A stretch of 16,439 nucleotides of DNA from an uncultured Elusimicrobia bacterium (GCA_900321865.1 ONXP01000011.1:1-16439), one strand, 5' to 3'. Shown: positions 1-8,440, counted from the stretch's first letter. Notes: generated by a model not told the origin, from the sequence alone. Numbers and translations: made by a program.

Positions 1-2
1 AA

Positions 3-269
3 AATCTAAAAGGAACTATAGCTATGGCTAGAACTTCTGAAATAGATAGTGCTAAAAATCAGTTTTTTATAAATTTAAAGGATAATAATTTTTTAGATCA
101 CCGAGATAATACAAAAGATGGTTATGGTTATGCTGTATTTGGAAAAGTGATAAAAGGTTTTGAAGTTGTTGAAATGATAGGAAATGTAAAAACTGGCATA
201 GTAAAAGGTTTTAGAGATGTTCCACTGGATGAAGTAAAATTATTAGTAGTACATATTATAGAAGATTAA
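3..269 (+). CDS. Peptidyl-prolyl cis-trans isomerase, cyclophilin type (3' part only)
   Basis: This is the C-terminal part of a cyclophilin that enters from the left edge. The frame is open from base 3, so the ATG at base 24 is an internal Met and not the start. The visible protein begins NLKGTIAMART and continues with SAKNQFFINLKDN, FLDH and YGYAVFGKVIKG, the conserved second half of bacterial PpiA/PpiB. The family catalyses cis-trans isomerisation of X-Pro bonds during protein folding. The N-terminal half, with the catalytic Arg region (FHRVI..GFMIQGG in the family), lies outside the window, so I cannot say whether there is a signal peptide or whether it is the PpiA or PpiB type. The next gene begins two bases after its TAA, which suggests one transcript. 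The family call is very secure. Confidence 0.93.
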   Translation, partial: NLKGTIAMARTSEIDSAKNQFFINLKDNNFLDHRDNTKDGYGYAVFGKVIKGFEVVEMIGNVKTGIVKGFRDVPLDEVKLLVVHIIED

Positions 270-271
270 TT

Positions 272-853
272 TTGATAGTTATATTTTTTAAAATTTTTTT
301 TGAATTCTTTAAAATAGGATTATTTTCTGTTGGTGGTGGGCTTGCGACATTTCCGTTTTTTTATGAATTATCTAATAAATATCCTGAATTTTTAGATAAA
401 AATTTTTTAATAGATATGATAGCTATTTCTGAAAGTACTCCTGGATCTATTGGAATTAATTTGGCGACTTTTGTTGGTTTTGATATAACGAAAAACATTT
501 GCAAAGATTCTTTTTGTATTCCTTTTTTTGTTTCTTTTTTAAATACTTTAGTTTTAGTTTTGCCTGCATTTTTGGTTATTTTAGTTTTTGTAAGATTTTT
601 TGACAGATTTGATAAATTTTTGTTTTTAAAAGATTCGTTTAATTTTTTATTTTATCTTAGGATTGCTAGTATAGTTTTAATTATTAGTGCGATATTACCA
701 TTAATAAAAGTTTCTTTAATTCAAAATTCTTCATTTAATCTTAAATCTTTTCTTTTTTTCTTGATTTCTTGTTTCGCTTTGCATTTTAAAAAAAATAATA
801 AATTTTTATTGTTTCCTGTTTTTGGATTTTTAGGTATTTTATTAAAAATGTAA
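272..853 (+). CDS. Chromate transporter family protein, single CHR domain
   Basis: This is a 193-aa, very hydrophobic membrane protein. Its N-terminus shows the CHR-domain (ChrA, PF02417) signature: FFKIGLFSVGGG near residues 13-24, followed by AISESTPGSIGINLATFVGF near 51-70. Hydrophobic segments alternate with short loops to the C-terminus. Its length fits one CHR domain; long ChrA proteins carry two fused domains, and short ones are usually made as adjacent pairs. No second CHR gene follows, and what lies upstream is the cyclophilin. The family exports chromate or transports other oxyanions, but the true substrate of short orphan members is unknown. The start is TTG two bases after the preceding stop, with no good ribosome site, so translation is probably coupled. 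The next start codon in frame would remove the GGG motif. Confidence 0.85.
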   Translation: MIVIFFKIFFEFFKIGLFSVGGGLATFPFFYELSNKYPEFLDKNFLIDMIAISESTPGSIGINLATFVGFDITKNICKDSFCIPFFVSFLNTLVLVLPAFLVILVFVRFFDRFDKFLFLKDSFNFLFYLRIASIVLIISAILPLIKVSLIQNSSFNLKSFLFFLISCFALHFKKNNKFLLFPVFGFLGILLKM

Positions 854-867
854 TTTTTTGTTTATTT

Positions 868-876
868 AAAGGGGGG
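868..876 (+). promoter_or_regulatory. Strong ribosome binding site for the TTG-started protease
   Basis: AAAGGGGGG lies nine bases upstream of the TTG at 886. The ATG at 878 is in another frame and does not give the protease. This purine-rich site, rare in such AT-rich DNA, decides the TTG as start and puts the signal peptide directly at the N-terminus. Confidence 0.7.
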
Positions 877-885
877 AATGAAAAA

Positions 886-3303
886 TTGGGACAAAAGAAT
901 AAGATCATTTTTATACTTTTTTATGTATTCTTGTTTTTAAATTCTACTGTAATTTTTGCAAAAAATTATGCCGATGGCGAGGTTATAATAAAATTTAAAG
1001 ATTCTTCTATATCTAAATTTTCAAATGGAAATAATGATATTGATAATTTTTTTAAATCTAAAAAAAATGTTCTTGATTATAAAAAAGCGATTCCAAAAAT
1101 AAAAAACTCAAAAAATAAGAGATTGAGTAAATTTAATAAAACTTCTTTAAACGATGAATTTGATAGTATTTATTCAGTTAAAATTTCGACTAATGTTGAT
1201 GCCAAGGCATTAGCAAAAGAGTTGATGAAAGATTCTAAAGTTGAATGGGCTGAGCCTAGAATGAAATATAAAAAGCATATTATTCCCAATGATGTATGTT
1301 TTTCATATCAATGGTATATAAATTCTAATTCTACTAAAAATATAAATATTACTGATGCTTGGGATATAACGACAGGAAGCGAAGAAATTGTCATTGCAGT
1401 TATAGATGATGGTGTAAATTTTTCTCATGAAGATATTAATGGAAATCTTTGGGTAAATAAAGATGAAATTCCTAATAATGGTATAGATGATGATCAAAAT
1501 GGATTTATAGATGATGTAAATGGATGGAATTTTTATGATGGTGATCATGGTAATAACAATGTTGTTCCTTATATAAATTATGCTTCAAATAATTTGGAAG
1601 ATAGCGATCTTCATGGAACCCATGTAGCTGGCATAATTTCAGCTATTGGGAATAATTCAAAAGGAGTAGCTGGAATTACCTGGAAATGTAAAATAATGCC
1701 TGTGAAAATATTTTGTAGAAATGATTCTCGTAAATTAGAAGAAGCGATAGCTTATGCAGCTAACAATGGAGCAGATATTATTAATATGAGTTTGGGAAGC
1801 GAAAATTCTAATTATTATTTAGAAGATGTTTTAGACGAAGTCACTAATAGTGGAGTTATTTGTGTTGCAAGTAGTGGAAATGAGAACAAAGGAACAGTAT
1901 GTTATCCAGCAAGATATTCTAATTGTTTAGGGGTTGCATCGACAGATGAAAATGATAAAAAATCTGATTTTTCAAATTATGGTTATGGAGTAGATATATC
2001 CGCTCCAGGAGAGAATATATTATCTTTGAATGCTATGGATCCTCAAGGTTATGTTTATATGTCAGGGACATCAATGTCTTGCCCTATTATTTCTGGAGTT
2101 TGTGGTTTAATCCTTTCTCTTAATCCTAGTTTAAATTTCTCAAAAGTAAAAGATATTTTGCAAAAATCAGCGAAAAATATTAATCCTTTAAATTTTTCTT
2201 ATATAGGTAAACTAGGAGCTGGGAGAGTAAATGTTTATGAAGCTCTTAAATTAGTTTTTAATCCAACATTAAATTATTTTAATGTTAGAAAAAAAAGTAA
2301 TAATCAAGTTTATGTCTACTGGAATTTTTCTAAACCTAGTATTTTAAATTTATCATATAAATTGCAAATTTCTTCACAAACTGTTTTAACTGAGTTAGAT
2401 AATCCAATTCTTACAGGAAATAATTCAATAACGATTCCTTTTGAATTAAAAGAGGGGGTTACATACTATTGTTATCTTCAGGCAGAAAACACGACATATA
2501 ACATTAAAACTGATATTTTTAAATCTTCTTCTTTTTATTTAGATGTAGAGAATGTAATTGCTGGAGATAAAAAATATAATGAAGATAATACAATTTCTGC
2601 AAACGATATAGATGTTTTTATTCCTAAAAATACTTTTAATGCTAATTTTTATATTAATATTGAAAATCTGGCTTCTTCATATCAAAATATAAATTCTGCT
2701 AATAAAAAAGTAAATTCAACTTTTAAAAAAGGGCAAAATATTTTTAGTAAATATATAAGTATAGAAGCTTTTAAAGAATCAGATGATACTAAAATTTCTA
2801 AATTTAATAATAATATAGAAATTACTTTAAAAAATATTTCTTTAACTTCTGAAACAAATTTAGCTCCATATTATCTAAATGAGACTACTTTATCTTGGGA
2901 AAAAATAGATAATTTTTCTTTTGATTCTAAAAATAAAGTTTTAAAATTTGATACAAGTCATTTTTCAATATTTGGAATTTTTGCAGAACTTGAAATAGAA
3001 AATAATCAAATAAAGGATATAATTTTTTACCCTAATCCTTTCAAAATAAAAGATCATAAAAATAGTTTTTTTGCTCATATTCCTTCTGATGTCAATCCTG
3101 TACATATTGAGATTTTTGATATTTCTGGAAAACTTTTGAAATCTTTTAATTCTGGTAATATAATCACAACTAATAATGGAAATTATAAAATTAAATGGGA
3201 TGGCTATTCAGATAATGGCAAGCTTTTAGCTTCTGGTGTTTATTTTGCAAAAATAAAATCAGATAAAGGCAATAAAACTATAAAAATTGCTATTTTAGGT
3301 TAA
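886..3303 (+). CDS. Secreted subtilisin-like serine protease (S8) with FlgD-like C-terminal domain
   Basis: This is an 805-aa extracytoplasmic protease. Residues 1-25 form a signal peptide: basic MGQKNK, a hydrophobic core, then likely cleavage after VIFA. Residues of about 28-125 look like an inhibitor-type propeptide (YADGEVIIKFKD). The S8 catalytic domain follows, with Asp174 in AVIDDG, His243 in DLHGTHVAG, oxyanion Asn332 in ASSGNEN and Ser396 in SGTSMSCP. An Asp/Asn-rich insertion near 195-217 (NNGIDDDQNGFIDDVNGW) is typical of calcium-binding loops in this subgroup. A beta-rich linker follows, and the last 100 residues or so form a FlgD/Ig-like domain starting at YPNPF (715-719) with WDG and ASGVYFAKI. 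In some phyla such domains act as sorting or anchoring tails. The likely role is degradation of extracellular protein. All catalytic residues are present. The start is TTG with a strong ribosome site. Confidence 0.95.
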   Translation: MGQKNKIIFILFYVFLFLNSTVIFAKNYADGEVIIKFKDSSISKFSNGNNDIDNFFKSKKNVLDYKKAIPKIKNSKNKRLSKFNKTSLNDEFDSIYSVKISTNVDAKALAKELMKDSKVEWAEPRMKYKKHIIPNDVCFSYQWYINSNSTKNINITDAWDITTGSEEIVIAVIDDGVNFSHEDINGNLWVNKDEIPNNGIDDDQNGFIDDVNGWNFYDGDHGNNNVVPYINYASNNLEDSDLHGTHVAGIISAIGNNSKGVAGITWKCKIMPVKIFCRNDSRKLEEAIAYAANNGADIINMSLGSENSNYYLEDVLDEVTNSGVICVASSGNENKGTVCYPARYSNCLGVASTDENDKKSDFSNYGYGVDISAPGENILSLNAMDPQGYVYMSGTSMSCPIISGVCGLILSLNPSLNFSKVKDILQKSAKNINPLNFSYIGKLGAGRVNVYEALKLVFNPTLNYFNVRKKSNNQVYVYWNFSKPSILNLSYKLQISSQTVLTELDNPILTGNNSITIPFELKEGVTYYCYLQAENTTYNIKTDIFKSSSFYLDVENVIAGDKKYNEDNTISANDIDVFIPKNTFNANFYINIENLASSYQNINSANKKVNSTFKKGQNIFSKYISIEAFKESDDTKISKFNNNIEITLKNISLTSETNLAPYYLNETTLSWEKIDNFSFDSKNKVLKFDTSHFSIFGIFAELEIENNQIKDIIFYPNPFKIKDHKNSFFAHIPSDVNPVHIEIFDISGKLLKSFNSGNIITTNNGNYKIKWDGYSDNGKLLASGVYFAKIKSDKGNKTIKIAILG

Positions 3304-3310
3304 ATGATTT

Positions 3311-5665
3311 ATGGAATTGTTATCGCCAGCAGGCTCAAAAGAGGCTTTTATTTCTGCAATAGAAGCAGGAGCAGATGCTGTTTATTTTGGGTTAAAAAAT
3401 TTTAGTGCTAGAAGCGAAGCAAAAAATTTAAATCTTTATGATACTGAAGTTTTAGTAGACTTTGCTAAAAATAGAAATAAAAAATGTTTTGTTGCTTTTA
3501 ATACTTTATTAAAACACGATGAAATTAATGAAGCTATCAAAACTATAGAATTTTTACAAAATTTAAAAATAGATGGGTTAATCATTCAGGATTTAGGTTT
3601 GGCAAAAATATTAAATGAATATTATCCTAATATTCCATTACATGCTAGTACACAGATGAATATTCATAATAGCCTAGGAGCAGAATTTTTAGCTAATGAA
3701 AATTTTAAAAGAGTAGTATTGTCTAGAGAGTTAACTTTTTCTGAAATTAAGCATATTGCTAAAAATGTAAAGGGAAAAATAGAACTTGAAATTTTTATTC
3801 ATGGAGCACTTTGCTTTGCAGTATCTGGACTTTGCCTTTTTTCTAGCTACTTAGGGGGATTTAGTGGAAATAGAGGTAGGTGTAAGCAGCCTTGCAGAAG
3901 AATTTGGGAAACAGATAAAGAAAAGGGCTATTTATTTTCTCCTAAAGATTTTGAATTAATAGATTTTATAAATGAAATAAAAAAAATAAATATATCTTCC
4001 TTAAAGATAGAAGGAAGAATGAAATCTGCAGAATATGTGTATAAGGTAACGAAAGCTTATAGAATGCTTTTAGATTCTGATGAAAAAGATTTTGATAGAG
4101 TGATTTTAGAAGCAAAAGATATATTATCTAATGATTTTTCTAGGAAAAAAACTACTTGTTTATTTTCTAAAAGAGATAAAAGTTTATTTGAAACCAAAAT
4201 TTCTCATTCATTAGGTTTAGAAATAGGGAAAATCAAAAATATCAATTTTGATGAAAAAAGTATAATTTTAGAAATTAATAAAGATTTAAATATTTCTAAA
4301 AAAGATAGAATCCGTTTTTATTCTTATATTTGTGATAAAGGCTTAACTATAAAGCTTGATGAAATAGAATTTTTAGGTTTTATTACTGAAAAAAATATTT
4401 ATAAAATCTATGGAGATTTTACAATAGAATTATCTAAAACTTTTGACAAACATAAAAATCTTGAAAATATTTATGTTTTTAAATTGGGTGATAGTTCATT
4501 TATAGAAGTTGAAAAAAATATAAAAAAAGAAATAGATGAAATATATTCTTCTTATAAATCAAAAAAAAATTTATTAGTTCATAAAAATCAATATACAAAT
4601 TTAATTTCTAGAATTTGGAAAAAAGATAAAAAAGAAGAAAAATATAATTTACATTTTTGGTTTAGGTTTAATAACTTTACATCATTTCCTTTTAAATTTT
4701 ATAAAAATATCAAAAAAATAAACGGAAATATAATTTTAAGTATTAATAAATCCAATTTTAACTTGTTTAAAAATTTTTTTGATAATTTTTATAATTTTGA
4801 TAGCCTTGATAAAAAAGAAAATAATTTAAAAAATTTTAAAAATAATAGAGATTCTATTAATTTTGAAAATTTTAAAAATTTTGAATATTTTGAATATTCT
4901 AAAAATGTTAAAAATACTAAAAAATTTACAAGTTTTGAAAAAATTAATAGTCCTGATAAATTGATTAGCTTAAATATTTTTGCGATAGAATTTTCTCCTT
5001 GGATAACAGAAAGAGATTCTTTTAATATATATAAAAATATAACTCTTTATTTTATTAATCTAGGCTTTAAAAGATTTATTTTTAATAATTTAGATATGAT
5101 TAATTTTTTTAATAAATATTTCGCTAGTGAGAAAGAAAATTTGAATTTAGAATTTATTTCTGGAAATTTTTTGTATGTGTGGAATGGGTATTCGGCTAGA
5201 TTCTTAAAAGATTATAATTTTTCTAAGTTTATGATGTCATGGGAATATGATTTTTTGAGTTTAAAAAGACTAGCTAATTCTGGTATTGCTGAAAATTTAA
5301 TTATTCCAGTATTTGGATTTCCTGTTATAGTTCGTTCTATTATGTTAGATAGAGAGGAAAATTATAGTTTAATAAAGTCTGATGATGAAAAATATAAATT
5401 TTTAAATATTTTAGATGATAATCAAAATCTTTTAATCACGGAAAAACCTTTTATGATTTTTAATTTTATTCCTAAGTTATTAGATTTAAATATAAAAAAT
5501 TTTTTGTTAGATTTTAGTTTTTGTGAATTTAATGAGAAAAAAGATAAAAGTGAGACTAAAATTTTTAGAAATAATATAAATTTTTTAGAAATTATGGAAA
5601 ATTTAAAAAATTATAAAAATTTAGAATATTCTAATAAATTTAATTTCAAGATGGGGATAATTTAA
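3311..5665 (+). CDS. U32 family peptidase-like protein (possible RNA-modifying Fe-S enzyme)
   Basis: This 784-aa protein begins MELLSPAGSKEAFISAIEAG, the standard U32 (PF01136) N-terminus, with the GADAVYFGLKNFSAR motif next. The family signature ELEIFIHGALC..SGLC lies at residues 158-175, followed by GNRGRCKQPCR. Four cysteines, C168, C175, C191 and C195, match the cluster that binds 4Fe-4S in characterised U32 members (UbiU/V, TrhP and RlhA; the last two hydroxylate tRNA and 23S rRNA). Although called peptidases, a hydroxylase role is as likely. The length fits the long RlhA-type subgroup, which has a C-terminal extension, rather than the 450-aa type. Residues of about 490-545 are a low-complexity Asn/Phe/Lys/Glu tract. 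The gene starts seven bases after the protease stop, so it is probably cotranscribed. Confidence 0.9.
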   Translation: MELLSPAGSKEAFISAIEAGADAVYFGLKNFSARSEAKNLNLYDTEVLVDFAKNRNKKCFVAFNTLLKHDEINEAIKTIEFLQNLKIDGLIIQDLGLAKILNEYYPNIPLHASTQMNIHNSLGAEFLANENFKRVVLSRELTFSEIKHIAKNVKGKIELEIFIHGALCFAVSGLCLFSSYLGGFSGNRGRCKQPCRRIWETDKEKGYLFSPKDFELIDFINEIKKINISSLKIEGRMKSAEYVYKVTKAYRMLLDSDEKDFDRVILEAKDILSNDFSRKKTTCLFSKRDKSLFETKISHSLGLEIGKIKNINFDEKSIILEINKDLNISKKDRIRFYSYICDKGLTIKLDEIEFLGFITEKNIYKIYGDFTIELSKTFDKHKNLENIYVFKLGDSSFIEVEKNIKKEIDEIYSSYKSKKNLLVHKNQYTNLISRIWKKDKKEEKYNLHFWFRFNNFTSFPFKFYKNIKKINGNIILSINKSNFNLFKNFFDNFYNFDSLDKKENNLKNFKNNRDSINFENFKNFEYFEYSKNVKNTKKFTSFEKINSPDKLISLNIFAIEFSPWITERDSFNIYKNITLYFINLGFKRFIFNNLDMINFFNKYFASEKENLNLEFISGNFLYVWNGYSARFLKDYNFSKFMMSWEYDFLSLKRLANSGIAENLIIPVFGFPVIVRSIMLDREENYSLIKSDDEKYKFLNILDDNQNLLITEKPFMIFNFIPKLLDLNIKNFLLDFSFCEFNEKKDKSETKIFRNNINFLEIMENLKNYKNLEYSNKFNFKMGII

Positions 5666-5693
5666 AAAAATTTAATTTAAATTTAAATTTATA

Positions 5694-5728
5694 AAACTGA
5701 TAAAATCAGTTTATAAAATAAGTTTTTT
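5694..5728 (+). terminator. Possible terminator after the U32 gene
   Basis: AAACTGAT at 5694-5701 and ATCAGTTT at 5705-5712 form a perfect 8-bp stem with a 3-base loop. A run of six T lies at 5723-5728. The stem is AT-rich and the T run is ten bases away, so this is a weak call. An upstream A-rich tract would serve the other strand equally well. The remainder of the 181-bp gap is A/T repeats of the AAATTT type. Confidence 0.35.
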
Positions 5729-5846
5729 GATTCAAATCTAAATTTAAAATATTAAGTTTTAAGTTTAAAATAAGAATTTGTTAAATATTTAAATGTTTTT
5801 TAGGTTATTTTTTTATTATATTAAATAATTTTAAGGTTAATTTAAT

Positions 5847-6743
5847 ATGGGGAATACTAATTTAAAATTAGCAAAAAAGAATAAAAATGATGAATTTTAT
5901 ACTCAGTTAAGCGACATAGAAAATGAGTTAAAACATTACAAAGATTTTTTTAAAGATAAAGTTGTTTTATGTAATTGTGACGATCCTAGGGTTAGCAATT
6001 TTTTTCATTATTTTAGTTATAATTTTGAATATTTAGGACTAAAAAAGTTAATTACAACATGTTATAAGAATCAAAACATGGATTTATTTTCTACTAAATC
6101 ATCGGAAAAAGCTATATATTTAGAATATTTAGGAGAAAAGGATAATGGCAGAGTTCCAACATTAGAATCTATAGGTATTAGAGAATTAAAAGGTGATGGA
6201 GATTTTAGATCAAGTGAATGTATAGAACTTTTAAAAGAAACGGATATAGTGTGTACTAACCCACCATTTTCATTATTTAGAGAATATGTGGCACAACTTA
6301 TAGAATATAATAAAAAGTTTATTATTATAGGAAATGATAATTGCAGAACATATAAAGAAATTTTTCCTCTAATAAGAGATAATAAATTGTGGTGTGGTTA
6401 TAATCATGTTAAAGAATTTAAAAGGGCAGATGGGAGCATTGCAAAATTTGGAAATATTAGTTGGTATACTAATCTTGAAATAAAAAAAAGACATGAAAAT
6501 TTAGATTTGTATAAAAAATATAATCCAGAAGAATATCCAAAATATGATAATTATGATGCTATAAATATAGATAAAGTGAGTGATATTCCTGTAGATTATT
6601 ATGAAAAGATAGGAGTACCAATAACATTTTTAGATAAATTTAACCCTGAACAATTTGAAATTATTGATGCTGATTTTAATTTAGCTAATCCTATATTTTT
6701 ACAAAATGGTAAAAAGGGTACAGGTAGATTTTATGTATATTGA
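5847..6743 (+). CDS. EcoRI-type adenine-specific DNA methyltransferase
   Basis: This 298-aa protein matches the EcoRI methylase family (PF13651). It has KNDEFYTQLSDIENEL at 13-28, CDDPRVSNFFHYFSYNFEYLG at about 44-64, the catalytic NPPF at 138-141 (CTNPPFSLFREY), FIIIGN at 158-163 and FGNISWYTNL at 201-210. The family transfers a methyl group from S-adenosylmethionine to N6 of adenine, protecting sites from a cognate nuclease; M.EcoRI acts on GAATTC, but specificity here is not readable. The ATG has AAGG ten bases upstream. The next gene, 141 bp on, encodes a PD-(D/E)XK nuclease, so the pair looks like a type II system. M.EcoRI is about 326 aa. This protein stops at GTGRFYVY, and a shifted frame continues LRERITFNR before a stop at 6767-6769, so the C-terminus may have been lost by a frameshift. 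The family call is secure. Confidence 0.9.
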   Translation: MGNTNLKLAKKNKNDEFYTQLSDIENELKHYKDFFKDKVVLCNCDDPRVSNFFHYFSYNFEYLGLKKLITTCYKNQNMDLFSTKSSEKAIYLEYLGEKDNGRVPTLESIGIRELKGDGDFRSSECIELLKETDIVCTNPPFSLFREYVAQLIEYNKKFIIIGNDNCRTYKEIFPLIRDNKLWCGYNHVKEFKRADGSIAKFGNISWYTNLEIKKRHENLDLYKKYNPEEYPKYDNYDAINIDKVSDIPVDYYEKIGVPITFLDKFNPEQFEIIDADFNLANPIFLQNGKKGTGRFYVY

Positions 6744-6818
6744 GAGAGAGAATCACTTTTAATAGATAGTTTTTCTTGCTATAGTTTTGATGTAGCAAAA
6801 TTTTATAATAAAAATAAT

Positions 6819-6853
6819 AGAGTCACAGTCTTATAGAAGAGTGAGGCTTTTTT
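6819..6853 (+). terminator. Likely rho-independent terminator between methyltransferase and nuclease
   Basis: TCTT (6829-6832) pairs with AAGA (6837-6840), and TCAC (6823-6826) pairs with GTGA (6841-6844) across a 2-base bulge. AG at 6819-6820 may close against CT at 6847-6848. Six T follow at 6848-6853. It is imperfect, but it is the most GC-rich spot in the gap and has the right order. If real, it would partly uncouple the nuclease from the methyltransferase transcript. Confidence 0.45.
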
Positions 6854-6884
6854 ATTTATAAAATTCTATATGAGGTAAATATTT

Positions 6885-8321
6885 ATGAATGATTATTTGA
6901 ACATTTTTGAACACTATAGACAGGATAGTTATTCTATTCCACTTGAAAATAATTTAACAAGAATACTAGCAAGAGTAATAAAAGATAATTATTATTTTGC
7001 AGACATGTTTTTTAAATTAATTGATAATAAGTTGATTGAAAAAAAATATGGAACAATATATGACAATCTTACTGACCAAGAAGTTTTGGTGGATATTCAA
7101 AAAACAATCGCAGATTTGAAAAAAGATTTAGACATAGATGATTCAAATCCACCAGAAATTAATAAACAATTTATAATAGGGATTGCTTTAACTGCTGAAA
7201 ATATTGATTTTAATAATGAAAAATCTGAAACTGCAAGTGATAAGGATAAGCAAAGACCAGATATAAATATAGCTTTTAACAATTATTGTTTTATAATTGA
7301 AGCAAAAAAGACTAACGAAGATTGTAGTAAACAGTTAAAAGGATATTTAACTTCGCTTGGGGGAAGTGAAAAAACTGTATCAGTTTCTTGGGATGAAATA
7401 GTTAAATTACTTGAAATAACTATTGAAAAAGGATTTGGCGATATTATAGTTAGTGAGTATTTGCAGTACATAAAAAATCATTTTCCGAAACTTTTTGATT
7501 ATAGATCCCTTAAATATAGTTGCAATGAAAATGGAATGATAAACTACATAGATATGGCTATGCATAGAATTGATTTGGCATTGCTTAATATGCTGAAAAT
7601 TGATAAACATAATAAAGATAACAAATTAGATAGGGTAGATGATGACCATTGTGTATATTTAAAAGAGAATGTTTTTCAACAGAAAGTAGAACTAAAGGTT
7701 AGTGAGAAAGACAATAGATTATATTTGACAACTTGGCTCAATTCAACTAGAGGTCAAATGTGTAATTTTAAAAACTATTATAAAGAAAAGAGTTTTGAAT
7801 TAATTAATAAAAGACAAGAACTTAGAGCAAGTATTAAATATTCAAATCAAGGAAAAGGCCACCATTATTTACATTTAAATAGTTCTTCTTGGTGTAAAGA
7901 AACAAACACTGATTTATACGAAAAGTTATATAAACTATTGGGAAATGCTAATGGAGAAAAACTAAAAAATAACACAATTGAAATATTAGAATTAACTGAA
8001 AAAGAAGGGGGTAAAACTATTATCAACTATATCAAAAGAAAAGTAAATAAAGCTTTGTCAATAGAATTTGAAATTAAAGATTACATTGATTTAAGTGAAA
8101 TAAGAAAAATGGAAGCAAATAAAGTAGTGGAATACATCGATAGAAAAGTAAATAAAGCTTTGTCAATAGAATTTGAAATTAAAGATTACATTGATTTAAG
8201 TGAAATAAGAAAATTAGATTATGATAGTAATACATTTAATAAAAATATGGAAGCAAAAAATGATAAAGTAGCGAATTACATCTATGACTATATTGTAAAA
8301 AATATGATATATAAAAAATAA
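6885..8321 (+). CDS. Putative type II restriction endonuclease, PD-(D/E)XK nuclease fold, unassigned
   Basis: I do not recognise this 478-aa protein as a named restriction enzyme. It has a clear PD-(D/E)XK core: RPDINIAF with Asp126, then CFIIEAKKT with Glu139 and Lys141, a D-X12-E-X-K spacing with hydrophobic strands around it. Further motifs seen are QLKGYL (147-152), a Cys- and His-containing middle, and a charged helical C-terminus. Residues of about 385-408 recur identically at 420-443 (RKVNKALSIEFEIKDYIDL and on), from a 105-bp tandem duplication. GAGG nine bases before the ATG supports the start. Its place directly behind an EcoRI-type methyltransferase makes it the likely cognate nuclease. 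It is much longer than EcoRI (277 aa) and no EcoRI motif is visible, so cognate pairing is inferred from position. An unrelated defence nuclease is the alternative. Confidence 0.7.
   Translation: MNDYLNIFEHYRQDSYSIPLENNLTRILARVIKDNYYFADMFFKLIDNKLIEKKYGTIYDNLTDQEVLVDIQKTIADLKKDLDIDDSNPPEINKQFIIGIALTAENIDFNNEKSETASDKDKQRPDINIAFNNYCFIIEAKKTNEDCSKQLKGYLTSLGGSEKTVSVSWDEIVKLLEITIEKGFGDIIVSEYLQYIKNHFPKLFDYRSLKYSCNENGMINYIDMAMHRIDLALLNMLKIDKHNKDNKLDRVDDDHCVYLKENVFQQKVELKVSEKDNRLYLTTWLNSTRGQMCNFKNYYKEKSFELINKRQELRASIKYSNQGKGHHYLHLNSSSWCKETNTDLYEKLYKLLGNANGEKLKNNTIEILELTEKEGGKTIINYIKRKVNKALSIEFEIKDYIDLSEIRKMEANKVVEYIDRKVNKALSIEFEIKDYIDLSEIRKLDYDSNTFNKNMEAKNDKVANYIYDYIVKNMIYKK
8037..8213 (+). repeat. 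Tandem in-frame duplication, period 105 bp, within the nuclease gene
   Basis: The 72 bases at 8037-8108 recur without a mismatch at 8142-8213, a period of 105 bp (35 codons). The spacer begins ATGGAAGCAAA, and a related start (ATGGAAGCAAAAAATG) follows the second copy near 8248, as a third, decayed unit. Exact identity across two thirds of the unit points to recent slippage or unequal recombination. The unit encodes a charged helical segment with a KALSIEFEIKDYIDLSEIRK core. Confidence 0.95.
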
Positions 8322-8440
8322 TTGATAATGAGAAAAAGAAAAATTTATTATTTTAAAGTTTTATCTATAAGATGTGGCGATAAAGGTGCATCAAATATGA
8401 TAGATAAAGTGTATATTAATTTAAAGGGGGTTATATAAAT

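Noticed and set aside
5666-5846. AAATTT-rich repeats that might be an attachment site or origin
   Set aside because: No longer unit repeats exactly, no DnaA-box-like or integrase-related sequence is seen, and similar runs occur in other gaps.
8328-8438. 36-codon open frame starting seven bases after the nuclease stop
   Set aside because: No ribosome site and no family resemblance. It ends just before the HNH start and may be debris of the lost N-terminal domain, but I cannot support it.
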